Origin: an uncultured Acidimicrobiaceae bacterium
GTDB lineage: Bacteria; Actinomycetota; Acidimicrobiia; Acidimicrobiales; RAAP-2
DNA length: 49,375 nt
Assembly: GCA_903873395.1 (NCBI GenBank)
Contig: CAIQOJ010000093.1
Location: 1-49,375 of the forward strand
Direction: 5' to 3'
In this document: positions 1-7,963 of the stretch, piece after piece
Layout of the letters: the number at the start of each line of letters is the position of its first letter
Numbering within the stretch: position 1 is the first letter of the stretch
Made by a program: the position numbers and the translations under genes
The notes under the pieces: model-generated
Database searches by the model: none
What the model saw: the letters and a program-made list of their open reading frames with translations, nothing else
Told to the model about the DNA's origin: nothing

Positions 1-57
1 GACGATGTCATCGGTCCGCTCCGGACTCGGCTTCTTCTTCAGTTCTCTCTCTGGCAT
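1..57 (-). CDS. pup: Prokaryotic ubiquitin-like protein Pup, N-terminal part (cut by window edge)
   Basis: Pup is the small disordered tag that PafA attaches to lysines of proteins bound for the mycobacterial-type proteasome. Only 19 codons are visible, reading MPERELKKKPSPERTDDIV: charged, hydrophilic and without hydrophobic core residues, as expected for the Pup N terminus. The call rests mainly on position: it is the next gene downstream of dop, the order found in other actinobacteria. The ATG at 57 follows an AGGAGAG ribosome site (about 65-72) within a 33-nt gap after the dop stop, so it is probably cotranscribed with dop. The diagnostic C-terminal GGQ/GGE lies outside the window, so the identity cannot be confirmed here. 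Confidence 0.7.
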   Translation of the reverse strand, partial: MPERELKKKPSPERTDDIV

Positions 58-90
58 GCCGCTCTCTCTCCTGGCCGTTCAGTTCGCTCG

Positions 91-1584
91 TCAGCCGCTC
101 AGCCGCTCGACCAGCTCCGCCGGCGTCGCACACTGCTCCAACAATGCATCGACATGATCCGCCGTTCCCTTCAGCGGATCCATCATAGGGATGCGCCGCA
201 GTGGGTCCGACCCCAGGTCGAACACGAGGGAGTCCCAGTTGGCCGACGTGACTGCCGCTGGCCACTTGGCCAGGCATCGGCCCCGGAACCACGCCCGGGT
301 CCCTCGAGGTGGCTGGTCGACGGCAGCGTCGACCTCTGCTTGCGTCACCAGCCGCTCGGTGTCGAGCCGGGCGAACAGTGACCGAGCGGGGCGCAGGTCG
401 TGGTACTGCAGGTCGACAGCGGCCAGGCGAGGGTCGTCCCACGAGCATCCGTGGCGATCTCGGTAGGCCTCAAGCAGTTGCAGTTTGGCCACCCAGTCGA
501 GCTGACGGGCCAAGGTCATCGGGTCGTTCTCGAGACCCTCGAGGACCTTCTCCCACCGGGACAGGATCATCTCCCCCACATCAGGCGTTCCCAAACAGGC
601 CAGACCGTGCTCCTCGGAGTACTTCCTGGCCGCGGCGAACAATGTCCACTGGATGGCAAGCGCGGTTGCCGTCGATCCGTCATCGAGCAGCAACGGTCGA
701 GTCAGGCTGCGGTCACACGCCACCTCGTGCATCGCTCGCACGGGGTCAGCGAGGGTCAGGGGCCGACCCACGGGCGCATCGTCTTCGATCATGGCCAACA
801 CCACGGCTGTGGTGCCGACCTTCAAGAAGGTGGCTACCTCGGCCATGTTGGCATCGCCCACGATCACGTGCAGGCGTCGGTAGCGGTGAGGATCAGCGTG
901 CGGCTCATCACGAGTGTTGATGATGGGCCGCTTGATCGTGGTCTCCAAGCCGACCTGCTCCTCGAAGAACTCGGCCCGTTGACACAGCTGAAACTCGACC
1001 GAGCCACGCTTGTGAACGTCGGTCTCGGAGCCGACCTTGCCTGCTCCGGTGATGATCTGGCGGGTCACGAAGTGTGGGGTGACTCCGCTGATGACTCGAG
1101 CGAAAGGCGTAGCCCTGTCCATGAGGTAGTTCTCGTGGCATCCATACGAGTTGCCCTTGCCGTCGGAGTTGTTCTTGTAGACGACGAGTTCAGCCCCGTC
1201 GCGGAGCACGGCGGCTGCAGCTTCCATGGACCGGATGACGATCTGCTCGCCGGCCCTGTCGTAGCGCAGGCACTCGAGGGCATCGAGGCACTCGGGCGAG
1301 GAGTACTCGGGGTGGGCATGGTCGACGTAGTAGCGGGCTCCATTGGTCAGCACCGTGTTGACCAGATGGGTCTCCACCAGCGGTGGCATGGACCCCTCTA
1401 CGGAGAATCCGCGAGCGTCGTTGCCCGGAGCTTCGTCTTCGAAATCCCATCCGATCTGCTGACGTGCGACATGGTGCGCATAGGCGTTGATCAACGCCGA
1501 CGATGCAGCAATGGGGTTGGGGTCACCCCCCACCACATGGATGCCGTACTCCGTCTCGATCCCACAGACCTTCGGAATGGCCAC
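91..1584 (-). CDS. dop: Pup deamidase / depupylase Dop
   Basis: Dop deamidates the C-terminal Gln of Pup to Glu and removes Pup from substrates, in the cytosol. The 497-residue protein begins with the GIETEYG nucleotide-binding motif (residues 8-14) of the glutamine-synthetase-like Pup ligase superfamily. It contains the TNGARYYVDHAHPEYS segment with the Asp implicated in catalysis, then YKNNSDGKGNSYGCHENYL and ETTIKRPIINTRDEPHAD. It follows the known mycobacterial Dop along its whole length, including the ARGF region of the Dop-specific loop, which separates it from PafA. It lies 25 nt downstream of arc and directly upstream of pup, on the same strand. The ligase PafA is not in the window. 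Confidence 0.96.
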   Translation of the reverse strand: MAIPKVCGIETEYGIHVVGGDPNPIAASSALINAYAHHVARQQIGWDFEDEAPGNDARGFSVEGSMPPLVETHLVNTVLTNGARYYVDHAHPEYSSPECLDALECLRYDRAGEQIVIRSMEAAAAVLRDGAELVVYKNNSDGKGNSYGCHENYLMDRATPFARVISGVTPHFVTRQIITGAGKVGSETDVHKRGSVEFQLCQRAEFFEEQVGLETTIKRPIINTRDEPHADPHRYRRLHVIVGDANMAEVATFLKVGTTAVVLAMIEDDAPVGRPLTLADPVRAMHEVACDRSLTRPLLLDDGSTATALAIQWTLFAAARKYSEEHGLACLGTPDVGEMILSRWEKVLEGLENDPMTLARQLDWVAKLQLLEAYRDRHGCSWDDPRLAAVDLQYHDLRPARSLFARLDTERLVTQAEVDAAVDQPPRGTRAWFRGRCLAKWPAAVTSANWDSLVFDLGSDPLRRIPMMDPLKGTADHVDALLEQCATPAELVERLSG

Positions 1585-1609
1585 GAAGCGACCCTACCTG
1601 GCACCCGGC

Positions 1610-3388
1610 TCAGAGATACTGACCGGTCCCCACGCGCTCGATTGCCCGACCACCGGTCGTCTCCTCGCGATCGCTGATGAGTGTGCGGATATAGACGATC
1701 CGTTCACCCTTCTTTCCAGAGATCTTTGCCCAGTCGTCGGGATTGGTGGTGTTGGGGAGGTCCTCGTTCTCCTTGTACTCCTGACGGATGGACTCCAGGA
1801 GGTCCGCTGTGCAGATGCCCCTACTCTGCCCGGCGATCGCTCGCTTGATGGCCAGCTTCTTGGCCCGTCGCACGATGTTCTCGATCATCGCCCCCGAGGA
1901 GAAATCTCGGTAATAGAGGATCTCCTTGTCACCGTTTTGGTACGTGACCTCAAGGAAGCGGTTCTCCTCGTCGTCTCGGTACATCTCCGCCACGGTGGCC
2001 TCGATCATCGCTTGGACGGCTTTACCCGGGTCACCCCCTCCAAGGTCGGCGACTTCACCGGCATCAAGAGGTAGGTCGGGTGTGAGATACCGGCCAAAGA
2101 TCTGCGCTGCGGCCATCTCGTTGGGACGATCGATGCGGATCTTCACGTCGAGACGTCCAGGACGCAGGATGGCCGGGTCGATGAGGTCCTCGCGATTGGA
2201 GGCTCCGATGACGATCACGTCCTTGAGCGTCTCGACGCCGTCGATCTCGGCCAGCAACTGGGGCACGATCGTCGACTCCATGTCCGAACTGATGCCCGTC
2301 CCACGGGTCCGGAACAGCGAGTCCATCTCATCAAAGAAGACGATGACAGGAACGCCTTCTTCGGACTTCTCTCGCGCTCGCTGGAAAACCAGGCGGATCT
2401 GACGTTCGGTCTCGCCGACGTACTTGTTGAGCAGTTCGGGACCCTTGATGTTCAAGAAATAGCTACGGGTGTCGGTATTCCCGGTGACCTCGGCAACCTT
2501 CTTGGCCAACGAGTTGGCCACGGCCTTGGCGATCAAGGTCTTGCCGCATCCCGGAGGCCCATAGAGGAGGATGCCCTTGGGCGCAGGCAACTTGTGTTCG
2601 GCATAGAGGTCTCGGTGGAGGTAAGGCAGTTCCACGGCATCGGTGATCGCCTCGATCTGACCATCGAGTCCGCCCACGTCGGCATAGGTGACGTCGGGCA
2701 CTTCTTCGAGAACCAGTTCTTCCACCTCGGGTCGCTCGAGCTTCTCGATGAGCAGACCGGTGCGGGTCTCCATCAGCACGGTGTCACCCGAACGCAACTT
2801 CATGCCGAGCAGATCGTCGGACAGTTCGGCCACCCGCTCCTCGTCGGCTCGCCCATAGACGATGGCCCGCGTCCCGTCGTCGAGAACCTCCTTCAAGACC
2901 ACCACCTCGCCAGCCAGTTCACCGGGTCGGGCCAGGATGACGTTGAGCGAATCGTTCAACACCACTTCAGTCCCCCGTCGGAGAACGTCGGGCTCGATAT
3001 CGGGGCTCAGGGTCACTCGCATCTTTCGGCCACCCGAGAAGACGTCCACTGTGCCGTCATCGTTGGTGCCTAGATAGGTGCCGTAGGCCGAGGGAGGTTG
3101 CGTCAGCTTCTCGACTTCGTCGCGCAGGGCGGCGACGTGCTCCTTGGCCGTCTGCAAGGTGAACGTCAACTTCTCGTTCTGCGAGACGGCCTGGGCCAAC
3201 TGACCCTTGGCCTCCAAGAGCTTCTCTTCCAGCGTCTGGACTCGACGCGGACTCTCCTGGAGGCGACGACGGAGGACCTGAACCTCTTCTTCGGCAGTGG
3301 CGGCGCGTCCACGGAGCGTCTCGAGGTCCTCCTCGTCGCTTCCCGTCTGCCCGCCGTCGATCTCGTCGAATTCAGCCGTCGCACTCAC
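1610..3388 (-). CDS. arc: Proteasome-associated AAA ATPase ARC/Mpa
   Basis: This hexameric AAA unfoldase recruits pupylated proteins through its N-terminal coiled coil and feeds them into the 20S proteasome. In 592 residues one sees a heptad-rich coiled coil (about 22-95), OB-fold-type domains (about 100-230), Walker A GPPGCGKT (277-284), the pore-loop region KYVG (322-325) and Walker [11 protein letters not shown] (348-357). The extreme C terminus is GQYL, the motif that docks into and opens the 20S gate, so the protein looks complete and functional. Translation starts at a GTG at 3388 behind a GAAGGG ribosome site. It heads the arc-dop-pup transcription unit. No proteasome subunit gene is visible; prcBA would be expected beyond position 1. 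Confidence 0.97.
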   Translation of the reverse strand: MSATAEFDEIDGGQTGSDEEDLETLRGRAATAEEEVQVLRRRLQESPRRVQTLEEKLLEAKGQLAQAVSQNEKLTFTLQTAKEHVAALRDEVEKLTQPPSAYGTYLGTNDDGTVDVFSGGRKMRVTLSPDIEPDVLRRGTEVVLNDSLNVILARPGELAGEVVVLKEVLDDGTRAIVYGRADEERVAELSDDLLGMKLRSGDTVLMETRTGLLIEKLERPEVEELVLEEVPDVTYADVGGLDGQIEAITDAVELPYLHRDLYAEHKLPAPKGILLYGPPGCGKTLIAKAVANSLAKKVAEVTGNTDTRSYFLNIKGPELLNKYVGETERQIRLVFQRAREKSEEGVPVIVFFDEMDSLFRTRGTGISSDMESTIVPQLLAEIDGVETLKDVIVIGASNREDLIDPAILRPGRLDVKIRIDRPNEMAAAQIFGRYLTPDLPLDAGEVADLGGGDPGKAVQAMIEATVAEMYRDDEENRFLEVTYQNGDKEILYYRDFSSGAMIENIVRRAKKLAIKRAIAGQSRGICTADLLESIRQEYKENEDLPNTTNPDDWAKISGKKGERIVYIRTLISDREETTGGRAIERVGTGQYL

Positions 3389-3418
3389 CCCTTCGGTGCC
3401 CGTAGTCCCTCGGAATCG

Positions 3419-3424
3419 ACCCTA
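3419..3424 (-). promoter_or_regulatory. Candidate -10 element for arc-dop-pup
   Basis: On the minus strand TAGGGT lies about 30 nt before the arc GTG, with GTGGAC 17 nt upstream as a weak -35. A transcript starting here would have a short leader containing the arc ribosome site. This is a motif match only. Confidence 0.35.
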
Positions 3425-3603
3425 CACCGGGCATGCCTGCAGTCCACCACCATCGGGGTTTGGAGTGCCGCAACCGTGTCGCACCTTCGGCTAGTGCAGA
3501 CCACTCCCGATACTTCACCTGCATGGCGGGCAACCTTGAGCCGAGCCGGTGTCGGCGGAGGGTGGGTCCACAAGCAGTAACATGACCATCCGACCGGTCC
3601 CGA

Positions 3604-3620
3604 CGAGTGGTTACCACTCG
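3604..3620. repeat. Perfect 7-bp inverted repeat upstream of the ferredoxin gene
   Basis: CGAGTGG-TTA-CCACTCG is a perfect 17-nt dyad about 100 nt upstream of the ferredoxin start, in the 329-bp gap between arc and the ferredoxin gene. Its size suits a dimeric regulator site. The rest of the gap holds no convincing gene. Confidence 0.5.
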
Positions 3621-3717
3621 CATGGGGCACGGCCCGGGGGATCCAGATGGTTGGACGCCCTGGGCAAGTACGAGCAGTTCAGATACGACCGAGCGACAGG
3701 TAGGAGAGGCACAGCTG

Positions 3718-3954
3718 ATGAAGGTCTGGATCGACCAAGATCTCTGCACGGGAGACGGACTCTGCGAGGAGATCGCACCTGCGGTCTTCACTCTCCTCGA
3801 TGACGGCCTCGCCTACGTCAAGGACGGTGCCGACGTGAAGAGCGATCCAGGCGGCTCCGCTGGATTGGCTGCCGTGCCTGGCGACCTCGAAGATGCCGTT
3901 GTCGAGGCCTCCGAGGAGTGCCCAGGCGAGTGCATCTTCATCGAACAGAGCTGA
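3718..3954 (+). CDS. Small ferredoxin, probably [3Fe-4S]
   Basis: A 78-residue electron carrier of the bacterial single-cluster type. The motif CTGDGLCEEIAPAVF (C10, C16) and ECPGEC (C68, with an extra C72) match ferredoxins in which the usual second Cys is Asp or Gly and the third is Ala, leaving three ligands for a [3Fe-4S] cluster. D13 occupies the position that in some relatives can bind a fourth iron, so a [4Fe-4S] form is possible. Such ferredoxins often serve cytochromes P450 or other oxidoreductases, but no partner lies next to it. The ATG at 3718 is preferred because AGGAGAGG sits 8-15 nt upstream; longer in-frame extensions lack family similarity. It is divergent from arc. Confidence 0.88.
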   Translation: MKVWIDQDLCTGDGLCEEIAPAVFTLLDDGLAYVKDGADVKSDPGGSAGLAAVPGDLEDAVVEASEECPGECIFIEQS

Positions 3955-4006
3955 TCGAGGTCGCTAGCGGACCGAACCGGTCCGCTTCTCTGTTCGTGGG
4001 GTGCTC

Positions 4007-4834
4007 CTAGGAGTTTCCGTCCTCCGTCACCAACGGCATGAGCAGACGGGCCGTCGTGATGAATCCGGTGTGACCGACCATGCGATGGTCCGGCCTCACC
4101 GAGCGGTCCTCGATGTGCCACGTCCGGTGCAGGACCTCGAGCGTCCGGGCCATGCCGAACGCGCTGGCCTCGAGGGCTTGGCGTAACTGGTGCGTCTGGT
4201 TGATCGTCGGCAGATAAGCGCAGATGATGCCCCCGGAGCGCAGTGCCACTGCGGCATGGGGAACGACCCGCCATGGCTCAGGCAGGTCGAGCACCACTCG
4301 ATCGAGTCCCCGCTCGTCGATGCCCTCATAGATGTCTCGGATCTCGATCCGATAGGACGACCCCTCCCCCACCAGGTCGCTGACATTCTTGGAGGCCCGG
4401 TCAGCGAAATCTTCCCGGAGTTCGTAACCCACCACATCAGCCCCGGCTCGCAGCAATGCCATCGACAGCGCTCCTGAACCCACCCCGGCTTCGAGCACGC
4501 GCACGCCAGGGAAGATGTCGGCCTCCATCAGGATGGCCGCTAGATCTTTGGGATAGATGACCTGAGCACCGCGAGGCATCTTGAGAACGGCATCGGCCAA
4601 GGTGGGCCGCACGACGACGAAACGCCGCCCCGTGCTCCCCAGGACCGTCGATCCCTCGGGCGTCCCGATCAGATCGTTGTGCTCAAGAATGCCCGCATGG
4701 GTATGGAAACTGGCATCGATTCGCAGCGTGAGCAGGTAGCGGCGCTCTTTAGCGTCGAGCAGCAGCACGCGCTCGCCAGCGCACAGCAGGCTGCGATCAG
4801 ACGCGGGCTCTCGAGCCTCGGAGGCATCCCCCAT
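4007..4834 (-). CDS. trmI: tRNA (adenine-58-N1)-methyltransferase TrmI
   Basis: It methylates N1 of A58 in the T-loop of tRNAs using S-adenosylmethionine and acts as a tetramer. The 275-residue protein has the N-terminal beta domain with RYLLTLRIDASFHTHAGILEH, the family signature segments QVIYPKDLAAILM (91-103) and motif I EAGVGSGALS (115-124), the acidic residue of YELRED, and the catalytic-pocket motif DLPEPW (183-188). Length and architecture match actinobacterial TrmI (Rv2118c), which in Mycobacterium also lies near the proteasome genes. It is the last gene of a minus-strand run, 14 nt after the preceding small gene. Confidence 0.95.
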   Translation of the reverse strand: MGDASEAREPASDRSLLCAGERVLLLDAKERRYLLTLRIDASFHTHAGILEHNDLIGTPEGSTVLGSTGRRFVVVRPTLADAVLKMPRGAQVIYPKDLAAILMEADIFPGVRVLEAGVGSGALSMALLRAGADVVGYELREDFADRASKNVSDLVGEGSSYRIEIRDIYEGIDERGLDRVVLDLPEPWRVVPHAAVALRSGGIICAYLPTINQTHQLRQALEASAFGMARTLEVLHRTWHIEDRSVRPDHRMVGHTGFITTARLLMPLVTEDGNS

Positions 4835-4848
4835 GGGGGTCTCGTCGC

Positions 4849-5049
4849 TCAGCGTGCCGGAGTGCTGGGCGTGGAAGACGAGATGGTGAACCGGTCACCA
4901 GGTTGGATCTTTGTCCGATAGACGAGGCGGTCGTTCCGGCGCGCCCGGTTGATCATCCACACAGCCGCGCCGAGGACCAGCCAGGTGGAACGGCCGCGCA
5001 GGCCATGACCGAACGCCTTGCGCTCGAAGTATCGGAATACTGGGTCCAT
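4849..5049 (-). CDS. Small conserved-looking protein with one weak membrane segment
   Basis: A 66-residue protein of unknown function starting MDPVFRYFERKAFGHGLRG, with a short hydrophobic stretch around STWLVLGAAVWMI (about 23-35) followed by basic residues and a polar tail. One single-pass or membrane-associated helix is likely. The ATG at 5049 was chosen because it begins 4 nt after the stop of the upstream gene, consistent with reinitiation; an in-frame extension to 5142 would overlap that gene. It lies between two small membrane proteins and trmI. Confidence 0.6.
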   Translation of the reverse strand: MDPVFRYFERKAFGHGLRGRSTWLVLGAAVWMINRARRNDRLVYRTKIQPGDRFTISSSTPSTPAR

Positions 5050-5053
5050 TGGT

Positions 5054-5266
5054 TCAGATCCGACGAATCTCGAGGACGGCAGAGCGCTTGCGACCAGCTC
5101 GCCGGCCGATGAGGAAGGCGACGGCAACCACAACGACGACAACAGCCAAGCCCACCGTCACCGCCTGCGATTGAGCCGACTCGACCTCACCGGTGACATC
5201 TCCGGTGATCCCTCGCAGTTTCGACTCGATCTCATCCCGGGTGATCTTCTCTCCGGCGGGGCTCAT
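5054..5266 (-). CDS. Small single-pass membrane protein (DUF3618/YtxH-like character)
   Basis: 70 residues: an amphipathic charged N-terminal half (ITRDEIESKLRGITGDVTGEVE), one long Val/Ala-rich transmembrane helix (about 33-51), then a basic tail GRRAGRKR, giving a predicted N-out/C-in or peripheral-helix arrangement. Small proteins of this plan next to a holin-like membrane protein are common in actinobacteria; their function is unknown. The ATG at 5266 has an AAGGAG site and overlaps the stop of the upstream gene by ATGA, so the two are translationally coupled. Confidence 0.72.
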   Translation of the reverse strand: MSPAGEKITRDEIESKLRGITGDVTGEVESAQSQAVTVGLAVVVVVVAVAFLIGRRAGRKRSAVLEIRRI

Positions 5267-5631
5267 GACTTCTCCTTGTCGGTTCCAGCGGCCGGACTGG
5301 GCGTCTGCCCGCGGCTGATGGCCCAAACAGCCACAGCAGCAACAGCAACGACGACCACGGCACAGATCAGGTAGGGGATCCACGAAAGGTTCCCGGTGAA
5401 GGTGCTGCCCGTCTCCACCTGGAGCAGCCGAAGGAACCCCACGGCGACAATGGCCAAGCCGATGGAGAGTGCAATCGATCCGGCCACACCGAACAGCACG
5501 TAGCGCCCAAGTCCCTTGACGGGATCCAGCGTCTCCTGCTTGATGTAGTCGATGACGAGGCGCACCACTTCGGTTCCCTCGTCGCGTAGGCCTCCTAGGC
5601 CCTTCCCTTTGCCGATCCGACCTGGCGCCAC
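5263..5631 (-). CDS. Holin-superfamily-like two-helix membrane protein
   Basis: 122 residues from a GTG at 5631. An N-terminal segment (EVVRLVIDYIKQETLDPVKGLGRY) precedes two membrane helices (about 47-67 and 85-105). This plan is typical of chromosomal actinobacterial proteins annotated as phage holin family protein; they are not linked to prophages here and their role is unknown. The GTG is favoured because GAGGAGG lies just upstream; an ATG at 5706 in the same frame adds 25 residues without clear conservation. It is the first gene of a four-gene minus-strand run ending with trmI. Confidence 0.75.
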   Translation of the reverse strand: MAPGRIGKGKGLGGLRDEGTEVVRLVIDYIKQETLDPVKGLGRYVLFGVAGSIALSIGLAIVAVGFLRLLQVETGSTFTGNLSWIPYLICAVVVVAVAAVAVWAISRGQTPSPAAGTDKEKS

Positions 5632-5814
5632 GTTCCTCCTCGACTCATGATCTCGGTGGCGTCCGCCGACCGTCTCTCCCACCTGCGCCGCTCCGAAGTC
5701 GGTCACCTAGCGGGTACTCCCCTAACTCTAGCCAGCGAAGCAACGCCCGAGGGCCGACATCGGAGACTCGGCGGGCAAGACGTCACGAAAGCGCCAGAGC
5801 GCCCAGGGAGGACC

Positions 5815-6225
5815 TCAGGTGCGATCGGTCAACAGGTACGTAGAACTGGCGCGCGCCACGATCCTCCCGTCGCCGTCAACGACCTCCGCCTCAGCGAAGG
5901 CCACCCGCGACCCACCCTGGACGATGTGCGCAGTGCAGTCCAGTGTCGAACCGACCTTGGCCGCCCCCATGAAACTCGTCTTCATCTCCACGTTGGCCGC
6001 CACAACTCGGCGCCCCTGACCCCTGGCCCACGTGATGACCGCTGACCCCATGGCGGAGTCCGCCATGGCTGACAGAAAGCCACCTTGGACGATGCCTGCC
6101 GGATTGGCGAACCGCTCATCGGCCCGCATACGCCAGGTCGTAGATCCCGGGGTCGTCTTGTCGATGCAGGTCATACCGAGCGTCAACTCGCAGTTCGGCG
6201 GTACCTGAATACGAGGTTCGGCCAT
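5815..6225 (-). CDS. PaaI-type hotdog-fold thioesterase
   Basis: A 136-residue acyl-CoA thioesterase of the 4HBT/PaaI superfamily. The signature ANPAGIVQGGFLSAMADSAMG (about 40-60) holds the His/Asp-type active-site helix region of this fold (here N and Q/G-G precede the hotdog helix, D at about 56), followed by the strand with VEMKTSFMGAAKVG and the C-terminal RIVARASSTYLL strand. Substrate cannot be told from sequence; phenylacetyl-CoA-like or medium-chain thioesters are usual for the family. It is transcribed divergently from zwf. Confidence 0.87.
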   Translation of the reverse strand: MAEPRIQVPPNCELTLGMTCIDKTTPGSTTWRMRADERFANPAGIVQGGFLSAMADSAMGSAVITWARGQGRRVVAANVEMKTSFMGAAKVGSTLDCTAHIVQGGSRVAFAEAEVVDGDGRIVARASSTYLLTDRT

Positions 6226-6231
6226 GTCCTC

Positions 6232-6237
6232 ACGCTA
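6232..6237 (-). promoter_or_regulatory. -10 element for leaderless thioesterase mRNA
   Basis: TAGCGT on the minus strand is followed after 6 nt by the ATG at 6225, so transcription should begin at or next to the start codon; there is no ribosome site. Confidence 0.6.
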
Positions 6238-6366
6238 TCGGCTGGACGTCGCCGCCAACGCTCCAAGCCCGTCGACTCGTCTGGAAGCGGTGACCCGAGA
6301 CATGGTGCGTGGCACCCTGCAGACGAGTTCTCGCCGCACCACCGCTCCTCATGCACAAGGCGCCGG

Positions 6367-6372
6367 TAGGGT
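6367..6372 (+). promoter_or_regulatory. -10 element for leaderless zwf mRNA
   Basis: TAGGGT, 6 nt, then the GTG at 6379. This spacing puts the transcription start at the start codon and supports choosing this GTG. Confidence 0.6.
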
Positions 6373-6378
6373 TCCAAC

Positions 6379-7908
6379 GTGCCGTCCAACCCACCGCCGC
6401 TCACTCCCGCGCCTCCGGTGGCCATGGTCGTGTTCGGAGCATCGGGAGATCTCACTCGACGCAAGATCCTTCCCGCCATGGCTGCACTGGCCGACCAAGG
6501 AGTACTGAAGGAGGGATTCCGACTCATCGGCGTGGCTCGCACGCCGTGGTCGGACGCTGACTTCCAGGACGTGGTGACCGCAGCGACGCCCGATGCCGGC
6601 CCTCGCTGGAGGGAGCTCACCCGCACGTTCACCTACGTCTCTGGGGGCTACGACCAATCCGACACGTTCACCCGGTTGCGCGCGGCCCTGGCCGAGGCCG
6701 ACGAGACGAGCGGCACTGCCGGCAACCGACTCTTCTATCTGGCCACCGTTCCCGCCGTCTTCGGCCACGTCTGCCAGGCGCTCGCCGACCACGGCTGCTC
6801 GAAGCCAGCATCCGACGGCGCCTTCTCCCGCGTCGTGGTGGAGAAGCCCTTCGGGCGCGATCTGGCCAGCGCTCTCGACCTCGATGCGCAGATGCATGCC
6901 GCCTTCGACGAGGACCAGATCTATCGGATCGACCACTACATGGGGAAAGAGACCGTCCAGAACGTCTTGGCCCTGCGGTTCGCCAACGCCATTTTCGAAC
7001 CCGTCTGGAACCACCGCTACGTCGACCACGTCCAGGTGACGGTGGCCGAGAGTCTCGGCGTGGAACACCGGGGTGGCTTCTACGAGACAGCGGGCGCACT
7101 GCGCGACATCGTCCAGAACCACGTCATGCAGGTCCTAGCCCTGACACTCATGGAGCCCCCCACGGGTATCGGCGCGGATCGCATCCGTGATGAGAAGGTG
7201 AAGCTGCTCCAATCGATCCACATTCCGTCACCTGACGAGGCGGTCGACAAAGCGGTGCGCGGTCAGTACACGGACGGCACCTTGGATGGCCAGCCCGTGG
7301 CCTCCTACCGCGACGAGCCGGGCGTTGATCCAGACAGCCAGACCGAGACCTTCTTGGCCCTGCAGCTCAAGGTGGAGAACTGGCGCTGGTCCGGGGTTCC
7401 CATCTTCGTGAGAACGGGCAAGCGTCTTCCGGCTCGGGTCACCGAAGTGGCCTTGGTGTTCCGGCCCGTTCCCTATCTGCTCTTCGATCGCCAAACCAGT
7501 CGGGACCTGCGACCGAATGCCCTGGTGGTGCGTATCCAGCCCGATGAGGGCATCAGCCTCGAGTTCGGGGCCAAGGTCCCCGGCGAGCGATTTCACCTTC
7601 GGTCGGTAGCCATGGACTTCTCCTACGACGAGTCATTCGCTGGAGCCCGGGTTGCCGATGGGTACGAGCGACTCATCCATGACGCCATGGTCGGTGATGC
7701 CACCCTCTTCATTCGTTCCGACGAGGTCGAACAGGCCTGGCGCATTGTCGACCCCTATCTGCAAGCCTGGTCCGAGCCTGGAGCAGGGCTCACCTTCTAC
7801 CCTGCAGGAACCTGGGGGCCACGATTGGCCGACCTGTTGGTCGAGCGTTCTGGAGACACGTGGCGGAACCCGGTTCTGCCTGAGAGGGCCCAACCCGATG
7901 GCACCTGA
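6379..7908 (+). CDS. zwf: Glucose-6-phosphate 1-dehydrogenase
   Basis: It oxidises glucose 6-phosphate to 6-phosphogluconolactone with NADP(+) or NAD(+), the entry to the oxidative pentose phosphate pathway. The 509-residue length is standard. The nucleotide-binding motif GASGDLTRRK (20-29), the substrate-site signature RIDHYMGKE (183-191) and the downstream GVPIFVRTGKRLPARVTEV block are all intact. The GTG start is supported by a leaderless promoter immediately upstream. fbiC follows 55 nt downstream. Coenzyme F420 can be reduced by a separate F420-dependent glucose-6-phosphate dehydrogenase in actinobacteria, but this protein is the ordinary NAD(P) family. Confidence 0.97.
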   Translation: MPSNPPPLTPAPPVAMVVFGASGDLTRRKILPAMAALADQGVLKEGFRLIGVARTPWSDADFQDVVTAATPDAGPRWRELTRTFTYVSGGYDQSDTFTRLRAALAEADETSGTAGNRLFYLATVPAVFGHVCQALADHGCSKPASDGAFSRVVVEKPFGRDLASALDLDAQMHAAFDEDQIYRIDHYMGKETVQNVLALRFANAIFEPVWNHRYVDHVQVTVAESLGVEHRGGFYETAGALRDIVQNHVMQVLALTLMEPPTGIGADRIRDEKVKLLQSIHIPSPDEAVDKAVRGQYTDGTLDGQPVASYRDEPGVDPDSQTETFLALQLKVENWRWSGVPIFVRTGKRLPARVTEVALVFRPVPYLLFDRQTSRDLRPNALVVRIQPDEGISLEFGAKVPGERFHLRSVAMDFSYDESFAGARVADGYERLIHDAMVGDATLFIRSDEVEQAWRIVDPYLQAWSEPGAGLTFYPAGTWGPRLADLLVERSGDTWRNPVLPERAQPDGT

Positions 7909-7950
7909 CTCTCCGGCCTTGCCCCAGGAGGACCGCTCAGAAGGCTCGGA

Positions 7951-7956
7951 TAGTGT
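7951..7956 (+). promoter_or_regulatory. -10 element for leaderless fbiC mRNA
   Basis: TAGTGT followed after 7 nt by the ATG at 7964. It lies in the 55-bp gap after zwf, so fbiC probably has its own promoter as well as possible readthrough. Confidence 0.6.
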
Positions 7957-7963
7957 GCAGCCG

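Noticed and set aside
8-448. 146-residue minus-strand frame overlapping dop and pup
   Set aside because: It is out of frame with dop, of low complexity (Arg/Pro/Glu) and without family similarity; the pup-like reading from 57 has a ribosome site.
400-1677. 425-residue plus-strand frame
   Set aside because: It is antisense to dop, with His/Gly/Val-rich composition and no family.
5263-5631. Prophage remnant suggested by the holin-like gene
   Set aside because: Holin-superfamily proteins of this type are ordinary chromosomal genes in actinobacteria, and no other phage gene is present.
7652-7963. Upstream extension of fbiC inside zwf
   Set aside because: It overlaps zwf in another frame and is Pro/Ser-rich; the ATG at 7964 follows a leaderless promoter and precedes the conserved region closely.
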